The notes: generated from the letters alone by a model not told the origin. A stretch of 64,000 nt of DNA from Lasiodiplodia sp. COLG20 (GCA_009801085.1 VNWV01000022.1:62001-126000), one strand, 5' to 3'. Positions 1 to 13,140 are shown, counted from the stretch's first letter. A program made the numbers and translations.

Positions 1-3000
1 AGTGGCCCGCGAACGACAGGTCGTCGTCCTCGCTCTCGGCGACCAGCCCGCGCGCGCGCAGGTCCGCGAACCGCGCCACCTCCATGAGCGTGAGGGCGGG
101 CTGCGTGAACTGCGTCGCCGAGAGCAGGCCGAGGTGCGAGCGGAAGGTGTAGGACGTGCAGCGCTTGGCGTGCAGCGCTCGGTACATCTGGCTGGCGCGG
201 ACGAAGGCGCCGCGGTGCGGGCTCGAAGCGGCGTCGTCGAGGATGGAGAGGTAGTTGGCGCGGATGCGGCGACCCTTGGGCCCGCCGAAGTGGATGGTGA
301 GTTCCTGAGGGTCGTCCTGGACGATGGTGGTTATGCGGAATCCTGAATGCCTTGTCAGAAGCGTAAGCAAATAAGAGGGTGACCGGGAGGCTTACCGTAG
401 TTTTCCTGGAAGTACTCGTCTGCCCTCGTCCATACAGATGCAGCGGCTGCGCTCTTCTCCCGAAGCTCCATGCCCATTCCCTTGCGCTGCGAGCCTTGGC
501 CGGTGAAGATGTACGCGGCGCTTGGTTGATCGACTTCGGCGTCAGCAGACATCACCACTTCGTCCTTGCTGTTGCGTGCCTCCAACTTGATGATCTTGCG
601 GCCTTGGAGCATGGCCGTGTGGTAAATTGACACTGTGAGCTGGTCTCCAGGCAGCACCATGGCTTGGAAGGATGCCATGTACTTTCGAACTCTGGACGGA
701 TAGCCTTTGGCAACAGTGACATCCAAGAGGCTCCTTACTGCTGCGCTAGTATGCATACCGTGTGTGATGGTTCCGGGGAGCCCAAGGTACGATGCAAAAG
801 TACGTGACGTGTGGATCGGGTTGAAGTCTCCTGATACTCGCGCATACCGGAGATTCGACTCCGGAATCTGGACACAGAACGATCCCTCAATAGGAATTTG
901 ATTGTCTAGTGGGACAATTTTCTGCGTGGGCTCACCATGGCGCTGTAGATACCCAGAGACAGGATCGGCACTGCTGGTCGAGGAGTGATACTCGACGGAG
1001 CCGACGATTCGCCCTCCGCAAGATACGTTTCCAGTGACGCTGACGGAAGAGTTTCGAGTGCAGTGCTGGAGCTGGAAGCTCAACGTTCTGTTTGAGAGAT
1101 CTAGTTGCGGATCTACAAGCTTCAACCAAGGCTTTGCATTGAGGATTGCAACGTCTTTGGCGCTTCTCATCTGCACCCGGACATCGTCCACAACTGATTT
1201 CCTGAAAGTGTTTTCAGAGTCGTTATAAGCTCCTCGGAATAGGAATTGCGAAGTAACTTCCATGACGGCGGAACCACTCCGGTTGATGACGGCGGTAACT
1301 TCAACCATTTTCCCAGACTCCTGGTTGACGACGGCAGTAACGGAAGCTGTTGTTGTAACCACGTCACCTTCATGAAGGGGTTGCTCACCAGCTACCATCT
1401 TGAACTGGTTTGAGAGATGTACCAACGTCAGGAGATCTGCATTGATGGCAAACAACGGCTTCATGATGGCCTTCCAGGCGGCGACGATGCCAAAGTCCAG
1501 AGGCGCTTCCATTGGACCACCGATTGTCCCAATAAAGGCTTCACCGCGATTTCCCACAGCAGCTGCGAAGCTGCGAATCATACCAGCATCGATAATGACA
1601 TATCCACTGCGGAAAACATCTTCAATGGTGGCATCTGGACAACGCGGCTCGTCTGCAAACCAGACTTGCCAGTAGAAAGACTTGACGCGTTCCAGACGGT
1701 CGTGCATAATTTCCGCTATCGGTGCACCAGTAACCTCAGGTTGGTAACGAAACCGAAGCAAGAGCTCCGCCGGCTGAGTCGCCGCTGTCTGATGATGCGT
1801 CAGGGAAACTGAGATCTCCTTGGTGCCAAAGCTGAAGGACATCTCCACCGTCTTTGCTTGGTCTTTAGACGTTGCCAATGGCTCTAAAATGACGACTTGA
1901 GTGTTGAGGATATCATTGTGATTCTTGATTTCCACACACTGTCCAGCCGCTGGAGAGATTATGGCACTCAAAGGATTCTCTCGCCAACGACTGCCCTCTT
2001 GGACAATCTTGGAGGAAAAAAGTGCAGATCGCCACGAGGGGAATTGACCAGCGAGGAAGGCTCTGAGGGACTCAGCCGAAGGCAGATTGTCGGATGAACG
2101 TGGTAACCGGAGGATGATGTCGGGTTCAGTTTCAATGATGCTGGTGTTCTCGGGGTAACATCCAGTGAATTCTTGGACGCCCATGTATTCAACGGACGGG
2201 ATGGTTTGGTTGCTCACGTAGAAATCAGCCTTCAGGGCTTCGATGTGGCCGTTGTGAATTCCGTCCAGAATATCTTTCACAGGCTCTTCCTTGTCCGAGA
2301 ACGAGGCAGCCACAGGGCCGTGTAGAATGCAGACGCGTCCTGCATCTTTCCCAACAACCTTGTCGAGATTCTCCGATTGCCAGAGTGAGTCCTTCTTGAA
2401 GTACGTCTGAAAGTTCTCGTCCAAGACCGGTATGAAAGGAACTGGCTTCTGGCTTCTCCGCTGGCACAAGTGCAAGAAGAAAGCGACATCCTGAGGGTGC
2501 AGGAACTGTTCTTGTGCGGAATTGTATGCAGTAAAAACTGTCCGTGAAATGTCTCTCACTTCAGCGGGGTTCGTACATTTGCTGGTGATGGAATACTTCC
2601 CGGCGGCGGAGAACCGCTGTTCAACCCGACGGAGGAAGTCGACCACGAAACGCTGGTACGAAGCATCAATCCAGTCAACAGTACCGCATTCCTCGTAGCA
2701 AAGAAGCTCGAGAAGGCGAGAAACAACCTGGCTATACGTCATTCGCTGGAGATCCACTGGAATTCCCGCATCATCAAGACCAAACCAGACTTTCTGAAAA
2801 TCATTGTTCAGTCTTTGGATGATGTGTTCCCGGTTCTCCTGTAGAAATCGAAGCTGTTGTGCTGGAGGTTTGCTGAAAACTCGTTCGTCCATATCTGCCC
2901 AGAACCTCGCGGCTCTCGTGGCAATCATATGCATCGGCTCGCCCATCTCGGAGATGACGGTGATGATATCGCTATCGCAGGCGGAGCCTTTGTACGTCAT

Positions 3001-5502
3001 CTCCCATTGCTCGTTGGGGAGGCCTTTTGCTGCAATGATCGCCTGTTTGGTACCCTGGCTTGTATGGGCTTCCTTGGCCACCATCATCCGACTCCCGAAG
3101 AGGCATCCGTCAAATGGCATTCGTGGGTACCCAAACTCGAGAGACCAATTCCCTGTGAGATACGGGTAGGTGTCTGCAGCACTGCCGAACCCACTTCCTG
3201 CGACTAGGATGATGTTTTCGCAGCGGCGAATCTTGGAGTACTTCTGGAGGATGGGCTGGTGGAAATCTTCACATGAATGATGCCCTCCGCCGCGCCCACC
3301 AGTCCACTGGAGGATGATGGGGGACGTTGGGTTCGATCGTGCAATGTCTAGCACAGAATCGATTGCAGATGCAGAGCCGGGCTTGAACGATACGTGGCGT
3401 AGACCCATATGGAAGTACTGATTGGCAATTTCGGGAGACGGGACACCAGCACCAATTGTGAGGCCATCAATCGGGACGCCTTCAGAGCGAAGCCTTTTGA
3501 TGAGAGAAACCTGCCAATTCATCGCGCGAGGGTTAGCGTAGATGAGATTGACGGTGATGCCGCGTCCTGCAGGAATCCTCTCGGCCAGATCAAGAAGTGC
3601 TTTCTCCATTGTGTCCGGGCTGTGATAGCCGCCTCCAGCAAGCTCAATGTGGAACCCCGCCTGCATTGTCGCCGCCACAAAGTCTGGGTGCACAGTGGTC
3701 GGAGTCATTCCACCGACAATGATTGGTGGCACACCCAGTTGTCGGCTCAGCCTCGTTTTCACCATGGTACGGCCGGCTGCACAGACAAGGCGAGGTTGAT
3801 ACTCTTCAGCCCAATTCGTGCCGTATTGGATGTCGCTATCCCGGGGACTGAACAGCTCGACCTTGCAACCCAGGTCGCCAGCTACTTCCATGCGGTCCGC
3901 AAGTACAACACGCACGCCCGCACCATCCTTCATGCGTGCTGTCAAAGCACCAATCCCTGAAGGTCCTCCAGGGCCAAATTCGATGATGTGCGTTGCACCT
4001 TCGAAGAGAGTGGCTGACTCCCAGCGCACAGTCTCCTCGGTGACCATACGTACAAGGACAGGAACAAGGTCGAAGTTTCCCACCGTGCTGATGTCCTCAC
4101 CAGTGGATGTATGATACACGGGAATTCGGAGACAGCTGCTGTTGATCTTCACTTCCCGGAGATCTTCCATGACGGCTCTGGTCACCCGCGAGAGGGACGA
4201 GACATGGAAAGGTGATGATATGGGAAGGAATGAGGTGCTGAATGCTGGTTTCCGCTTCGAGAATGGAACTCTGGTCTGGTCGAGCTTCGAAGGCGCCCGC
4301 ATTCGACGCAGGCGAACGTTCAGGGCAGCCAGTGATGTTGGAGGACCGGCAACTACGATGTTGTTCCGGGAGTCGTTGATGAGGGATATCGAAACATGGC
4401 TGTTCGGAGAGAGGTACTTGTTTGTTGCTGCAATCTCCTTTTCTACCAGTCCTTGCGGCAAGTCTCTGATGCTCAGCATAGGCGTTGGTGTTCCCTCATT
4501 GTTTGCGAGCGCATCCGCAACAACTTCCGGTGAAATGCTGGTCTGTGGAAAGGCCTCCTGAGATCGAACACCAATCCAGAAGAGTATAGAAAGAGCCGAG
4601 ATGGAAAGACGATAAAATGAATCCCAAGAGTCGGCAGCTGCAGCGACAGCGGCAACAACGATGCCTTGAGAATGGCCTGTCGTGCCGCTGATAGAGTTTC
4701 CAAACTCTCCTGGCGAAATACCAAGCACCGTACAGGTAACCATGTAATTCATCATCTGCAACAGACCAATCAATGGGAAGCTGACAGGTGCGCTGATCAA
4801 AAAGGAGACATCTGGGGTGGATGAGGGTGACTGCAGCCAGGCCTCGACGTCGAGATTCTTTTCGTAGAAAGTATCCTGAGCTCTGGGATCACGAGACAAT
4901 GCAAGCAGTAAGCTGGCAGACTGCCTCACAAATGTTTTGAGGAGTGGCTCGTAGGTGCGATAGAGTTCGCGAATGTCATCGAAGAACAACTCAGTATTTC
5001 CTTGACCACCGAAGATGGTGTATATCCGTGCGGATCCATCATCAGCGGCTGAAAGAAGGGCGGAAGGAAGATATCGGCCATCGTTGAACGCTGCGGCGGT
5101 GTAGAAATTTCTGATGAGATCCTGCTTCATCTCGCAGGGAATATCGAGGCGCGCAGCCAGGGAATGTATGTCGTCATTCTCCAGAAACGTGGTTTGGAAG
5201 TGTTTGAGAGATATGTGAAGGATTTGGTCGTCACCGACTTGTCTTTCTGGGATATCTCGGCTTAGATATGATAGGAAGGCGGCCGCCAGCTGGGCTGGGG
5301 TTGGGGTATCATTGGTGTTGTAAACATTGAATTGAGAAACAAGTTGTCGTGCTCGACGGTGGTTGCGAGCTGCGAAGTGATAGGTAACGGACGAGGAGCC
5401 TCGAGAAATTGTGAGAGGTATCGTTGGGGAGGGAGGATGCGGAGGGCTCAGCTCCGGCGTTGAGCACAACGAGGTTGCGGGGGTCGAGTTGGCAGAGAAC
5501 AT
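1..5502 (-). CDS. Fatty acid synthase beta subunit, cluster-dedicated (TOXC/HexB-like), 5' complete, 3' cut by window edge
   Basis: This is the beta subunit of a fungal type I FAS, proposed to make the medium-chain acyl precursor of a lipid amino acid together with the alpha subunit at 13141-17956. About 1,816 residues are visible of a usual ~2,050-2,100. Domain order from the chosen ATG (5500-5502): acetyltransferase with GHSQG (Ser ~278), enoyl reductase with GGMTP (~597) and GGRGGGHHS (~737), MaoC-type dehydratase with SGDFNPIH (~1559), then the start of the malonyl/palmitoyl transferase with FTGQGSQ (~1667). A 53-bp intron (343-395, GTAAGC donor, TTCAG acceptor, CTGAC branch) restores the frame. 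The last exon (342 to 1) carries HFGGPKG and SATQFTQPAL and stops at FAGH, just before the transferase serine. The frame is open further upstream but has no family match there, so the ATG at 5502 was preferred. The gene is transcribed away from the P450 at 6245. TOXC of the HC-toxin cluster is the closest functional parallel. Confidence 0.95.
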
Positions 5503-6244
5503 GATTTCCGCTGGCAAACGCGTACAGCATGTCTGGAGACAACTCGGCCGGGTGTATCTGATAAGTTGTGGGCAGTACGTCAAGTTGCTGGGCGAGCACG
5601 TGATGGCGTGTTGCTGGCCGGGGCTTATGGCGTCGTGGCTGGGGCCAAAAGAGCGAGGAGGGCTTTTGCAGCGTTGCATTGCGGCCACCAACGCGAAGGA
5701 TGCTGCTGAGCGGATCAAACCGTGGTGCATGATTCAACGGCTGGGGGCCGATAGGGCTTAGCCTAAAGCTTGGCCATGGAGAAATAGCTGTCAGCACTGA
5801 AATTGGGAGCCGGATCCGGGGTAGCCCCACCACCAACGTAGACTCAGCCACGTCAAGCGCCTGTGCCTCCCCTCAATCCTGCACAACACCAATTTTTATT
5901 GTTTTCTTACACGCATCGCCCTGTCAGATGCAGCCCGATCCTTCCTCTACAAAATACTGCTTCTGGGCCCGTCACACCATGCCCATACCACCATGGCGAG
6001 GAAACTGCCGACGCCGCGTCACTGAGCCGCCCGGCCCCACCAACCCGGGCCGGGTGCGTGCACATTGGGATCTAGAAGGCGGCAAGGTTGCTGCGGTCGA
6101 CAGGTACCAAAATAGCAACACCACGAAACATTGCTGGCCTGCGCCCATGACATATTATCAATTCTGTACGGCTCGCCGTCTGGATAGTCCCGCTGCTCTT
6201 CGCCTGAATTACCGTATCCTGCTTGCACTACTGTTTCCTGCCTC
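5503..6244. promoter_or_regulatory. Divergent intergenic region between FAS beta and P450
   Basis: This 742-bp gap separates two divergently transcribed cluster genes and so should hold both promoters. A palindromic CACGTG lies at 5597-5602. I found no exact tox-box (ATCTCNCGNA) on either strand here, and no convincing TATA box. Nothing else is recognisable. Confidence 0.6.
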
Positions 6245-7832
6245 ATGGCTCCTCTCTCTCTGTTCGTAGGCGCATTTGCGTCCTCCTGCGCTCTGATCTT
6301 CACATCTGCCATTGCATATGTATGATGAGCACCAGAACGATCATTTTACAAGACATGTACTGATTGATGTTTAGGTATTGGGACTATGCATCTACCGCGT
6401 TTTCTTCCATCCGCTGGCAAAACATCCTGGCCCATTGCTGGCCAAGGTGTCCAATTTCTACGCTGCATACCATGCGTGGATGGGCGACATCCACGTTGAC
6501 ATGTGGAAATGCCACCAAAAATACGGCGAGACTGTTCGCTATGCACCCGATCGCCTCCTCATCAACACGGCCGATGCGCTTCGTGACGTGCACGGCCACA
6601 AGAGCAATCTCCCGAAGGCGACGACCTACAACGCCCTCATTCACCGCGCGCCCAACATCCTCACTCTGCGCGACAAGAGGCAGCACGGCCGCAGGCGTCG
6701 CGTGATGTGCCAAGCATTGTCAGATGCCAATATCGCAACCTTTGAGCCCGCAATCGTCGAGCAGGTCGAAAAGTTTGTGGCCGTCTTCGCCGAGCTCCCT
6801 CGCGACGGCGGCGACGAGGCCTGGTCTGCGCCGGTCAATGTTTCCGAATGGTGCGACTACCTGACATTCGATATCATGGCCTCCGTAGTATTTTCCGGCA
6901 AATACGATATGTTGGGAAGCGCGCAGTACCGCCCTGTGCTGAAGGCAATCCTGGATTCCAACGTCCGGATGGGCACGCTGTTCCAATACCCGGCGCTCGG
7001 GCACTGGAAGATCCACAAGCGCTTCTTCCCCGCCGCCATCGCCGCCCGGAGCGTCTTCGTGTCCTTTGTGACGCGCATGGTTGGCGACCGCATCAAGCTG
7101 GGGAAGTCACAAACCCCGCACGACGTGTTCTCGTTCCTGGCGAAATCCAAGGACCCCGAGACCGACCAGGGCTTGACCCTGAACGAGCTTGGCGCCGAAA
7201 GCACCACGCTGATCGTTGCCGGTGCTGACACTACCTCGACTGTCATTGCTGCAACCATGTTCTACCTTGCGAAATTCCCGCAGTGCCTGGAACGGGCCCA
7301 ACGAGAGGTGCGTACGGCATTCGAGGACGAGTCGGAGATCCGTCTGGGTCGGAAGCTCAACAGCTGCACCTTCCTCCTTGCCTGCATCAACGAGGCCATG
7401 CGCCTAGCACCCTCCGTTGGCGCTGCACTATGGCGCCAGGTGCAGTCTGAAGACGGGATGGCAGTTGGGGGCCACTTCATTCCCCGCGGCTACGACGTGG
7501 GCGTCGGCATTTGGAGCCTGCAGCATAGCCCGGAACACTACCCTAACCCCTTCGACTTCTGCCCTGAGAGATGGCTTGTTGAAAGCGCAGATGAAAGATC
7601 AAAGATTCTCGCTGCGTTTTCGCCATTCTCGCGAGGCCCCAGGAGTTGCGTTGGAAAGGGCATTGCAATGGTTGAGCTGTTGCTCACTTTCTCGCACTTG
7701 CTCTGGGCCTTGGACTTAAAATTCCCAGAGGGACAAGAACCGCTTGGAAACTTCGAGCTGAAGGAACATGTTACTGGCGCCAAGAACGGCCCAGTTCTCC
7801 AGTTCCGCAAACGGCAATTGCACGGGCTCTGA
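6245..7832 (+). CDS. Cytochrome P450 monooxygenase (cluster oxidase 1)
   Basis: This is a 510-residue microsomal-type P450. Exon 1 (6245-6319) encodes a short hydrophobic N-terminal anchor of 25 residues, and a 55-bp intron (6320-6374) leads into exon 2 (6375-7832). The hallmarks are an HPGP-type proline hinge, the I-helix AGADTT, the K-helix EAMR, a PERW motif and the heme loop FSRGPRSCVGKG with its Cys at ~449. The haem-binding and oxygen-activation residues are all intact. Its place between the FAS beta and exporter genes suggests it oxidises the FAS-derived acyl chain or the lipid amino acid, as the apicidin P450s APS7/APS8 are thought to do. Substrate and position of attack cannot be read from the sequence. 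A start at 6245 is preferred because the exon supplies the missing membrane anchor and joins in frame. Confidence 0.93.
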
Positions 7833-8568
7833 CACGTTTCTCACCATCACAGTTTGCGTTCATGTTAGTTTTCGATAGTCTTCAAATTGCTTGATTCGTC
7901 TCAGCTCTGCATATGGAATATTAAAATTATGTAAAATACCCCTCTTCCGAAGGCCGTAGCGCGGGTGCGGTGATGATCTGAGTCTCAACGACGGCAGCGC
8001 TCCAGCACGCCGAGCATTCTTTCCTGACTCGGCCCGGCGGGGAGCCTAGCGGGAGATGCGATCGTGACTGCAGCTGCAAATAGATTGAATGCTGAGGTTC
8101 CCTGCACCGCCTGTTCCAATTGTCTGCGCCTCCGCCTGGGCGGGTCATGCGAGCCATCACGATGAGCGGTCTGGCCCGCAACTCTCTGCAAGACTTGCTA
8201 AATTCTCAGATCCCGAAGGATTTCTCTACGGCCGTCAGTGCTGACGATTTCCACTCGGCAGATGCCGTGGTGTGCACAAACCACCCATGCTCCACCAACG
8301 CGTGGCTGGGGCCGTCGGACCCACAGCGAGGCTCTATTCACGGCACTTGTCTGACACGTCGCAAGCGCCATCCATGGGGAACCAACTGTCGAGGCGCCGG
8401 CCAAGATCTAGGATAGTATGATTAGATGCAATGGTCTTGGACCTGCTTTGGCGCTTTATTCCATAAGATGTCAGCTACGTGGGCTGTCATCACTGCTTCT
8501 CCCAGCACGCACATCTGTCATTTCCCCTCTGTTCTACAGTCGCTCATCCTCATTCTACCACAGCACTC
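7833..8568. other. Intergenic region upstream of the MFS exporter
   Basis: This 736-bp gap has no convincing gene. It presumably holds the 3' end of the P450 transcript and the promoter of the exporter. The only motif of note is a one-mismatch tox-box on the minus strand at 8048-8057. Small open frames here lack codon bias or family similarity. Confidence 0.5.
8048..8057 (-). promoter_or_regulatory. Near-match to tox-box upstream of MFS exporter
   Basis: The plus strand reads AGCGGGAGAT, whose complement ATCTCCCGCT matches the tox-box consensus ATCTCNCGNA at all fixed positions but the last. It lies about 510 bp upstream of the MFS start. One mismatch makes chance a serious alternative. Confidence 0.25.
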
Positions 8569-10434
8569 ATGGAGATGACTGGAGATTCTGCCCTTGTGGC
8601 TCCTCCGAGGCCGCTTGCTCACAGGTCTGGAGATTCTAGTAGCAGTAGCAGCATTCGCCTCGGGAAAAGAGCGCTCAGTCACCCACCGGCTGTTTCTGAG
8701 CTCTCGTTTGGACGTACCGCAAGTTCGTCAGTGGAAAATGAGAAAGAGGAGCAAACGGAGTACCCTACTGGATGGAAGTTGGTGTCCATCACGCTTGCTC
8801 TTTGCTGTGCCGTTTTCGTTACAACATTGGTCAGTCCTTGTCCCTCTTGCCTTCCTGATGGGGTTCTTACATGTCTTCACAGGATCAAACAATTGTTGCA
8901 ACCGCTGCTCCCGAGATTACCAACCAGTTCAAGTCACTGGCAGATGTTGGCTGGTATGGCAGCGCGTAAGTCATAATCTTCAAAATGTATCCGCTGTGTC
9001 TGACCTTACACAGATACCTCCTCACCACTGCTGCATTCCAGCTACCCTTTGGCAAGCTCTACAGCATTCTGTCAGTCAAATGGACCTTCCTGGTGACCAT
9101 CTTCATCTTCGAAGTTGGTTCATTGATTTGCGGGGCTGCCAATTCCTCCGCCGTCTTGATTGCCGGCAGAGCCATTGCTGGTGTGGGCGGCGCTGGCATC
9201 TTCTCCGGCGCATTGATCATTGCGGCTCATACCAGTACGTGTTGAAATCATCTTGGTCTCGCATTGACTAACATTTTTCTCAGTTCCGTTGCAATATCGT
9301 CCAATCTACACCGGTGCGGTCGGTGCAATCTCCGGCATTGCAGCCATCTGTGGCCCGCTTCTGGGTGGCTTGTTTACTGACCATGCATCATGGCGCTGGT
9401 GTTTCTACATCAACCTGCCGCTCGGTGGCATCACAATTGCCGTTGTAGCGTTCCTGACGCCCTCGATGACTCCCAAGCGGACCTCGACCTTGACGATGAA
9501 GCAGCGCCTGGCGAAGTTTGACTTCCTTGGCATGGCAGCTTTCATGCCCTGCATCATCTCCTGCCTCCTCGCCCTGCAGTGGGGCGGGACCAAGTACGCC
9601 TGGGGCAGCACGCGCATCGTCGCGCTCTTCATGACTTCGTTCGTGCTGTTCTGCTGCTTCGTCGGGATCCAGTTCTGGAAGCAGGACAACGCAACCCTCC
9701 CGCCGCGCATCATGAAGAAGCGCAGCGTGGCCGGCGCCGTCTTCTTCTCCTTCGCCCTGGGCGCCGCCTTCTTCACCATCGTCTACTACCTCCCGCTGTG
9801 GTTCCAGGCCATCAAGCAGGCCTCGGCCGCGCGCTCCGGCGTCATGAACCTGCCCATGGTGCTCTCCGTCGTCGTCATCTCCGTCTTCGCCGGCGGCATG
9901 ATCTCGGCGTGGGGCTACTACACGCCGTTCATGATCCTCTGCGCCGCCGTCAGCGCCGTCGGCGCCGGCCTGCTCACCACGCTCGAGCCCGACACGTCCA
10001 GCTCCAAGTGGATCGGCTACCAGATCGTTCTGGGCGTGGGCCTGGGGCTGGGTATGCAGCAGCCGCTCATGGCGGTCCAGACGGTGCTCGACATGGCCGA
10101 CGTCGCCGCCGGCACCGCCGTCGTCATCTTTGGCCAGACCGTCGGCGGCTCGCTGATCCTGCTCATCGCCCAGAACCTGTTCCAGAACAAGTTCATCGGG
10201 AACCTGCGCAGCTACGTCCCAGACGTCAACCCGGCCCTCGTGCTGGCGGCGGGCGCCACGGGGCTGGAGAAGGCCGTGCCTGAGGCGGACAAGGCGGGCG
10301 TTCTGCAGGCCTACAATGATGCCGTGACCACCACTCTGCTGGTTCCTACGGCTTTGGCAGCCGTTTCAATCCTTGGTGCAGCAATTATGGAGTGGAAGAG
10401 CGTGAAGGGCAAGAAGTTTGACCTTGTCGGTTAA
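8569..10434 (+). CDS. MFS drug/toxin exporter, 14-TM DHA2 family (TOXA-like)
   Basis: This is a 571-residue transporter in four exons: 8569-8829, 8883-8965, 9014-9234 and 9284-10434. All joins are in frame with GT-AG borders (GTCAGT, GTAAGT, GTACGT donors). After a Ser-rich cytosolic N-terminus of ~75 residues come the family hallmarks [14 protein letters not shown] at the end of TM1, [15 protein letters not shown], and an antiporter-like stretch ending in CGPLLGG. These are followed by a long hydrophobic C-terminal half compatible with 14 membrane spans. Proteins of this type (TOXA in HC-toxin, APS11 in apicidin) export the cluster product and give self-protection. It lies between the P450 and aminotransferase on the same strand. 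Role by context is likely; transported substrate is inferred. Confidence 0.93.
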
Positions 10435-11381
10435 GCATAATTTCCGCCTATATGGGCATTAATGTGGTCACGTGGGAGAGCACAGCACTTGTACAAGGAG
10501 TTTTTGAGAAGTTCATTTGCAAAGTCTCGGCGTTGATAGCTTTTTGATGTTTGTGTTTTAGCTCATCATCTGTATCTGGTGTTTATGGATAGACAATCGT
10601 CTGCATAATTTTTGTCGCCAATCTGCATCGGTAATCTGAAGATCATACTTAGTGCATTTCGTGCAGATCTCGGCATCTGTCAGGGTGCCTCCTGTGGCGT
10701 GAGTCAGCTCAGCGTGTCACCTGCATATTGTTTATTGATTTTTTGCCTTGAATACCTCATTCGTCTAAGTTGCTTCAATGCTTGCAGGCCGTAAGAAACT
10801 ATTGCAGCTTTTACACTTCCTAGTTGCAGGCTTCAGAATCCGCTGTGAGTCAATCACCATAATCCGCTGCCAAGATAAATTAACGTTGAGCACATCTAGT
10901 CAGCCTTTCCCCGCACATTTCCCGATCGGGCTGTCTTATTACCCATTCCAGGCAGCCGGACCAGGGGCACCCAACCAAGTATAGCAACGATTGTTGGCGG
11001 CTGCTTACGTCGGGGCGCAGGCCCCCCACCCCACTTCCGCGCGTCGGAAAATAGCCCGACATACCCACCGCCAGGGGCCCCCACGGCACACACATTAACC
11101 AACCTGCGTTTCTTCGAAGCCACATGCAAGCCACGTTGGCGACCCACATCAGGCCCGTCTCACTGTTCTTCACCGTGCCATGCGCATGCAAAATCTATCG
11201 AAAGTTAAATTTGGCCGTTGGTGGCTCCTACATGCGTGGCGGAGCGCTATTTATCCATAAGAATTACCCGGAGCATGCAACTGTCTCAGTGTTACTTAGT
11301 CCTTGCATGTTGCTAGCCTTTATCTGCAGAGCTACTCTATCTGTAAAGCCCTCGTAGAATCCGTTCCCAGCTAAGCCGAAA
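10435..11381. other. Intergenic region between MFS exporter and aminotransferase
   Basis: This 947-bp gap has no supported gene. CACGTG occurs at 10469-10474. I found no tox-box here. It should contain the aminotransferase promoter. Confidence 0.5.
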
Positions 11382-12721
11382 ATGGTTTTCCCTCCCCCTC
11401 CCGTGTCCAGCATTGACTGGAAGAAGATCGGATTCGAGTCCAAGCCATGTAATGAGCACCACAGACAACAAGACGAACAGTAGCTGATCAAGCGTTAGTC
11501 AATGGGCATGTCGAGAGCCGGTACACAGTCTCAACCGGATCGTGGAGCGCGCCGCAGCTCGTCGCCGATCCCTTCTTGCGCGTCCACGGCCTCGCTCCCG
11601 CCTTCAACTACGGCCAGCAAGCCTACGAAGGCATGAAGGGTACCACCTCCTCACCAATTCCTCATGTCTCCCCATTCCGCTGACCCCCATCATTCGCAGC
11701 CTTCCGCGACCCCTCGGGCAACATCAACATCTTCCGGCCCTCGGACCACGCCCGGCGCATGAACCACTCCTCCTCCTTCGTCTCCATCCCATCCATGCCC
11801 GAAGCCCACTTCAAGGCATGCGTCCAGCTAGCCGTAGGCGCCAACGCGGCGTTCGTCCCGCCGCACAACGCCGACGCCGCGCTCTACATCCGGCCCGTGG
11901 TCTTTGGCGCGTCCGCGCACCTGCCACTAACACCACCGCAAGAATACCTATTCACCGTGTACGTGCAGCCGCTGAACGCGTACCACGGCAGCCTCGCTTG
12001 CGACGCGCTCGTGCTCGAGGACTTCGACCGCACAGCGCCGAAGGGCACCGGCGCCGCGAAGGTCGGCGGCAACTACGCGCCCGTCATCCGGTGGAGCGAG
12101 AAGGCGAAGAAGGACGGCTTTGGCATCACGCTGCATCTGGACAGCCTGACGAATACCGAGATTGACGAGTTCAGTACGTCCGGGTTTATTGGCGTGCAGG
12201 CGAGGGGGGACGACGCGGGGGGCGGCTACCGCCTGGTGGTGCCGGATAGCAAGAATGTGATCAGGAGCGTCACCAGTGTCAGCTGCATTGAGCTGGCGCG
12301 GAGCTTCGGCTGGGATGTTGAGACTCGTTCTGTAAGTGGGACTGGCAATCGCTTCTGGTTGCGTGACTGACTGTTGGCGCAGATCAAGTATGAAGAGCTG
12401 GCGTCGTTTGATGAGGTGATTGCAGTTGGAACGGCTGCGGCACTGGTGCCAATTCGCTCCATTACCCGTCAGTCGCTTGATCAGAAGTTCGTATACCAGG
12501 ATGGCAGCAGTACTGCTGGGCCTTGCTGCCAGAAACTGCTCCAAGCTCTACAGGATATCCAGCGTGGTGTGAGCCATGATGCGTTTGGATGGCGAGAGCA
12601 GGTATTGCCTCCTGATGCGTCCATCAATGATAAAGATGACCTGGTATATTCAGGCGGTATATACGGCGTTTTGGAAGGTATGTGGCAGGCACTTCCAAAG
12701 GTATTTTCTTTCGGAAGGTGA
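11382..12721 (+). CDS. Branched-chain aminotransferase-like PLP enzyme (TOXF/APS4-like)
   Basis: This is a fold-type IV aminotransferase of about 392 residues, built from exons 11382-11448, 11499-11639, 11700-12331 and 12383-12721. The PLP-binding lysine (~190) is in KVGGNYAP. Other BCAT marks are [22 protein letters not shown] and the E-V-x-x-x-G-T-A-A phosphate-cup motif. Real BCATs amidate branched 2-oxo acids; cluster versions (TOXF, APS4) are thought to install the amino group on the long-chain 2-oxo acid that becomes the lipid amino acid. The body ends normally at FGW and about 30 atypical residues follow. A GTATTG donor at ~12602 could instead splice to a short last exon, so the 3' end is uncertain. 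It is convergent with the FAS alpha gene. Confidence 0.9.
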
Positions 12722-13140
12722 ACGTTTGGTGGAAGATTTGCATCGATCTTTAGCGCATTATTGTATTCACCTTAATGGAATTTTTCTATTCGTAATTAAA
12801 ACAAACAAATCTTTGACCCATGAATTAAATGCTGAATATATGTTGAATGTAGATGTCGTGAGTGTGGATGCTCTCAATAATTTTAAACGTGAATTTGGTT
12901 GTGATTTTGCGGGTGGGATATTTTCACCACAAAACAACGACATCGGCAACACAACAAGACTACTCGGTATTAGAGAACATAAACAGTCGTATGCTTGATT
13001 CAAGTATTCAACATTAAGACATGTAATAATAAAATTAATTTGACTTATTACGAGGTATCAACTGGCAGAAAAAATAGAAAAAAAATTAATACAAAACGCT
13101 TAAGCAGTTACAGGCGACTAAAAGGAACAAACCACAGATA
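12722..13140. other. AT-rich island between convergent aminotransferase and FAS alpha genes
   Basis: From about 12760 to 13130 the sequence is strikingly AT-rich (poly-A and poly-T runs, AATTAAA, TAATAATAAAATTAATT), unlike the GC-rich genes on both sides. It probably includes both 3' untranslated regions and polyadenylation signals. An open frame runs through it from the end of the aminotransferase to 12998 but has no recognisable similarity and no fungal coding bias. Confidence 0.5.

Noticed and set aside
2..346. Plus-strand open frame at the left edge
   Set aside because: It is antisense to the FAS beta transferase exon, which has clear family motifs on the minus strand.
12576..12998. Small gene in the AT-rich gap
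   Set aside because: The frame begins inside the aminotransferase last exon and has no family similarity.
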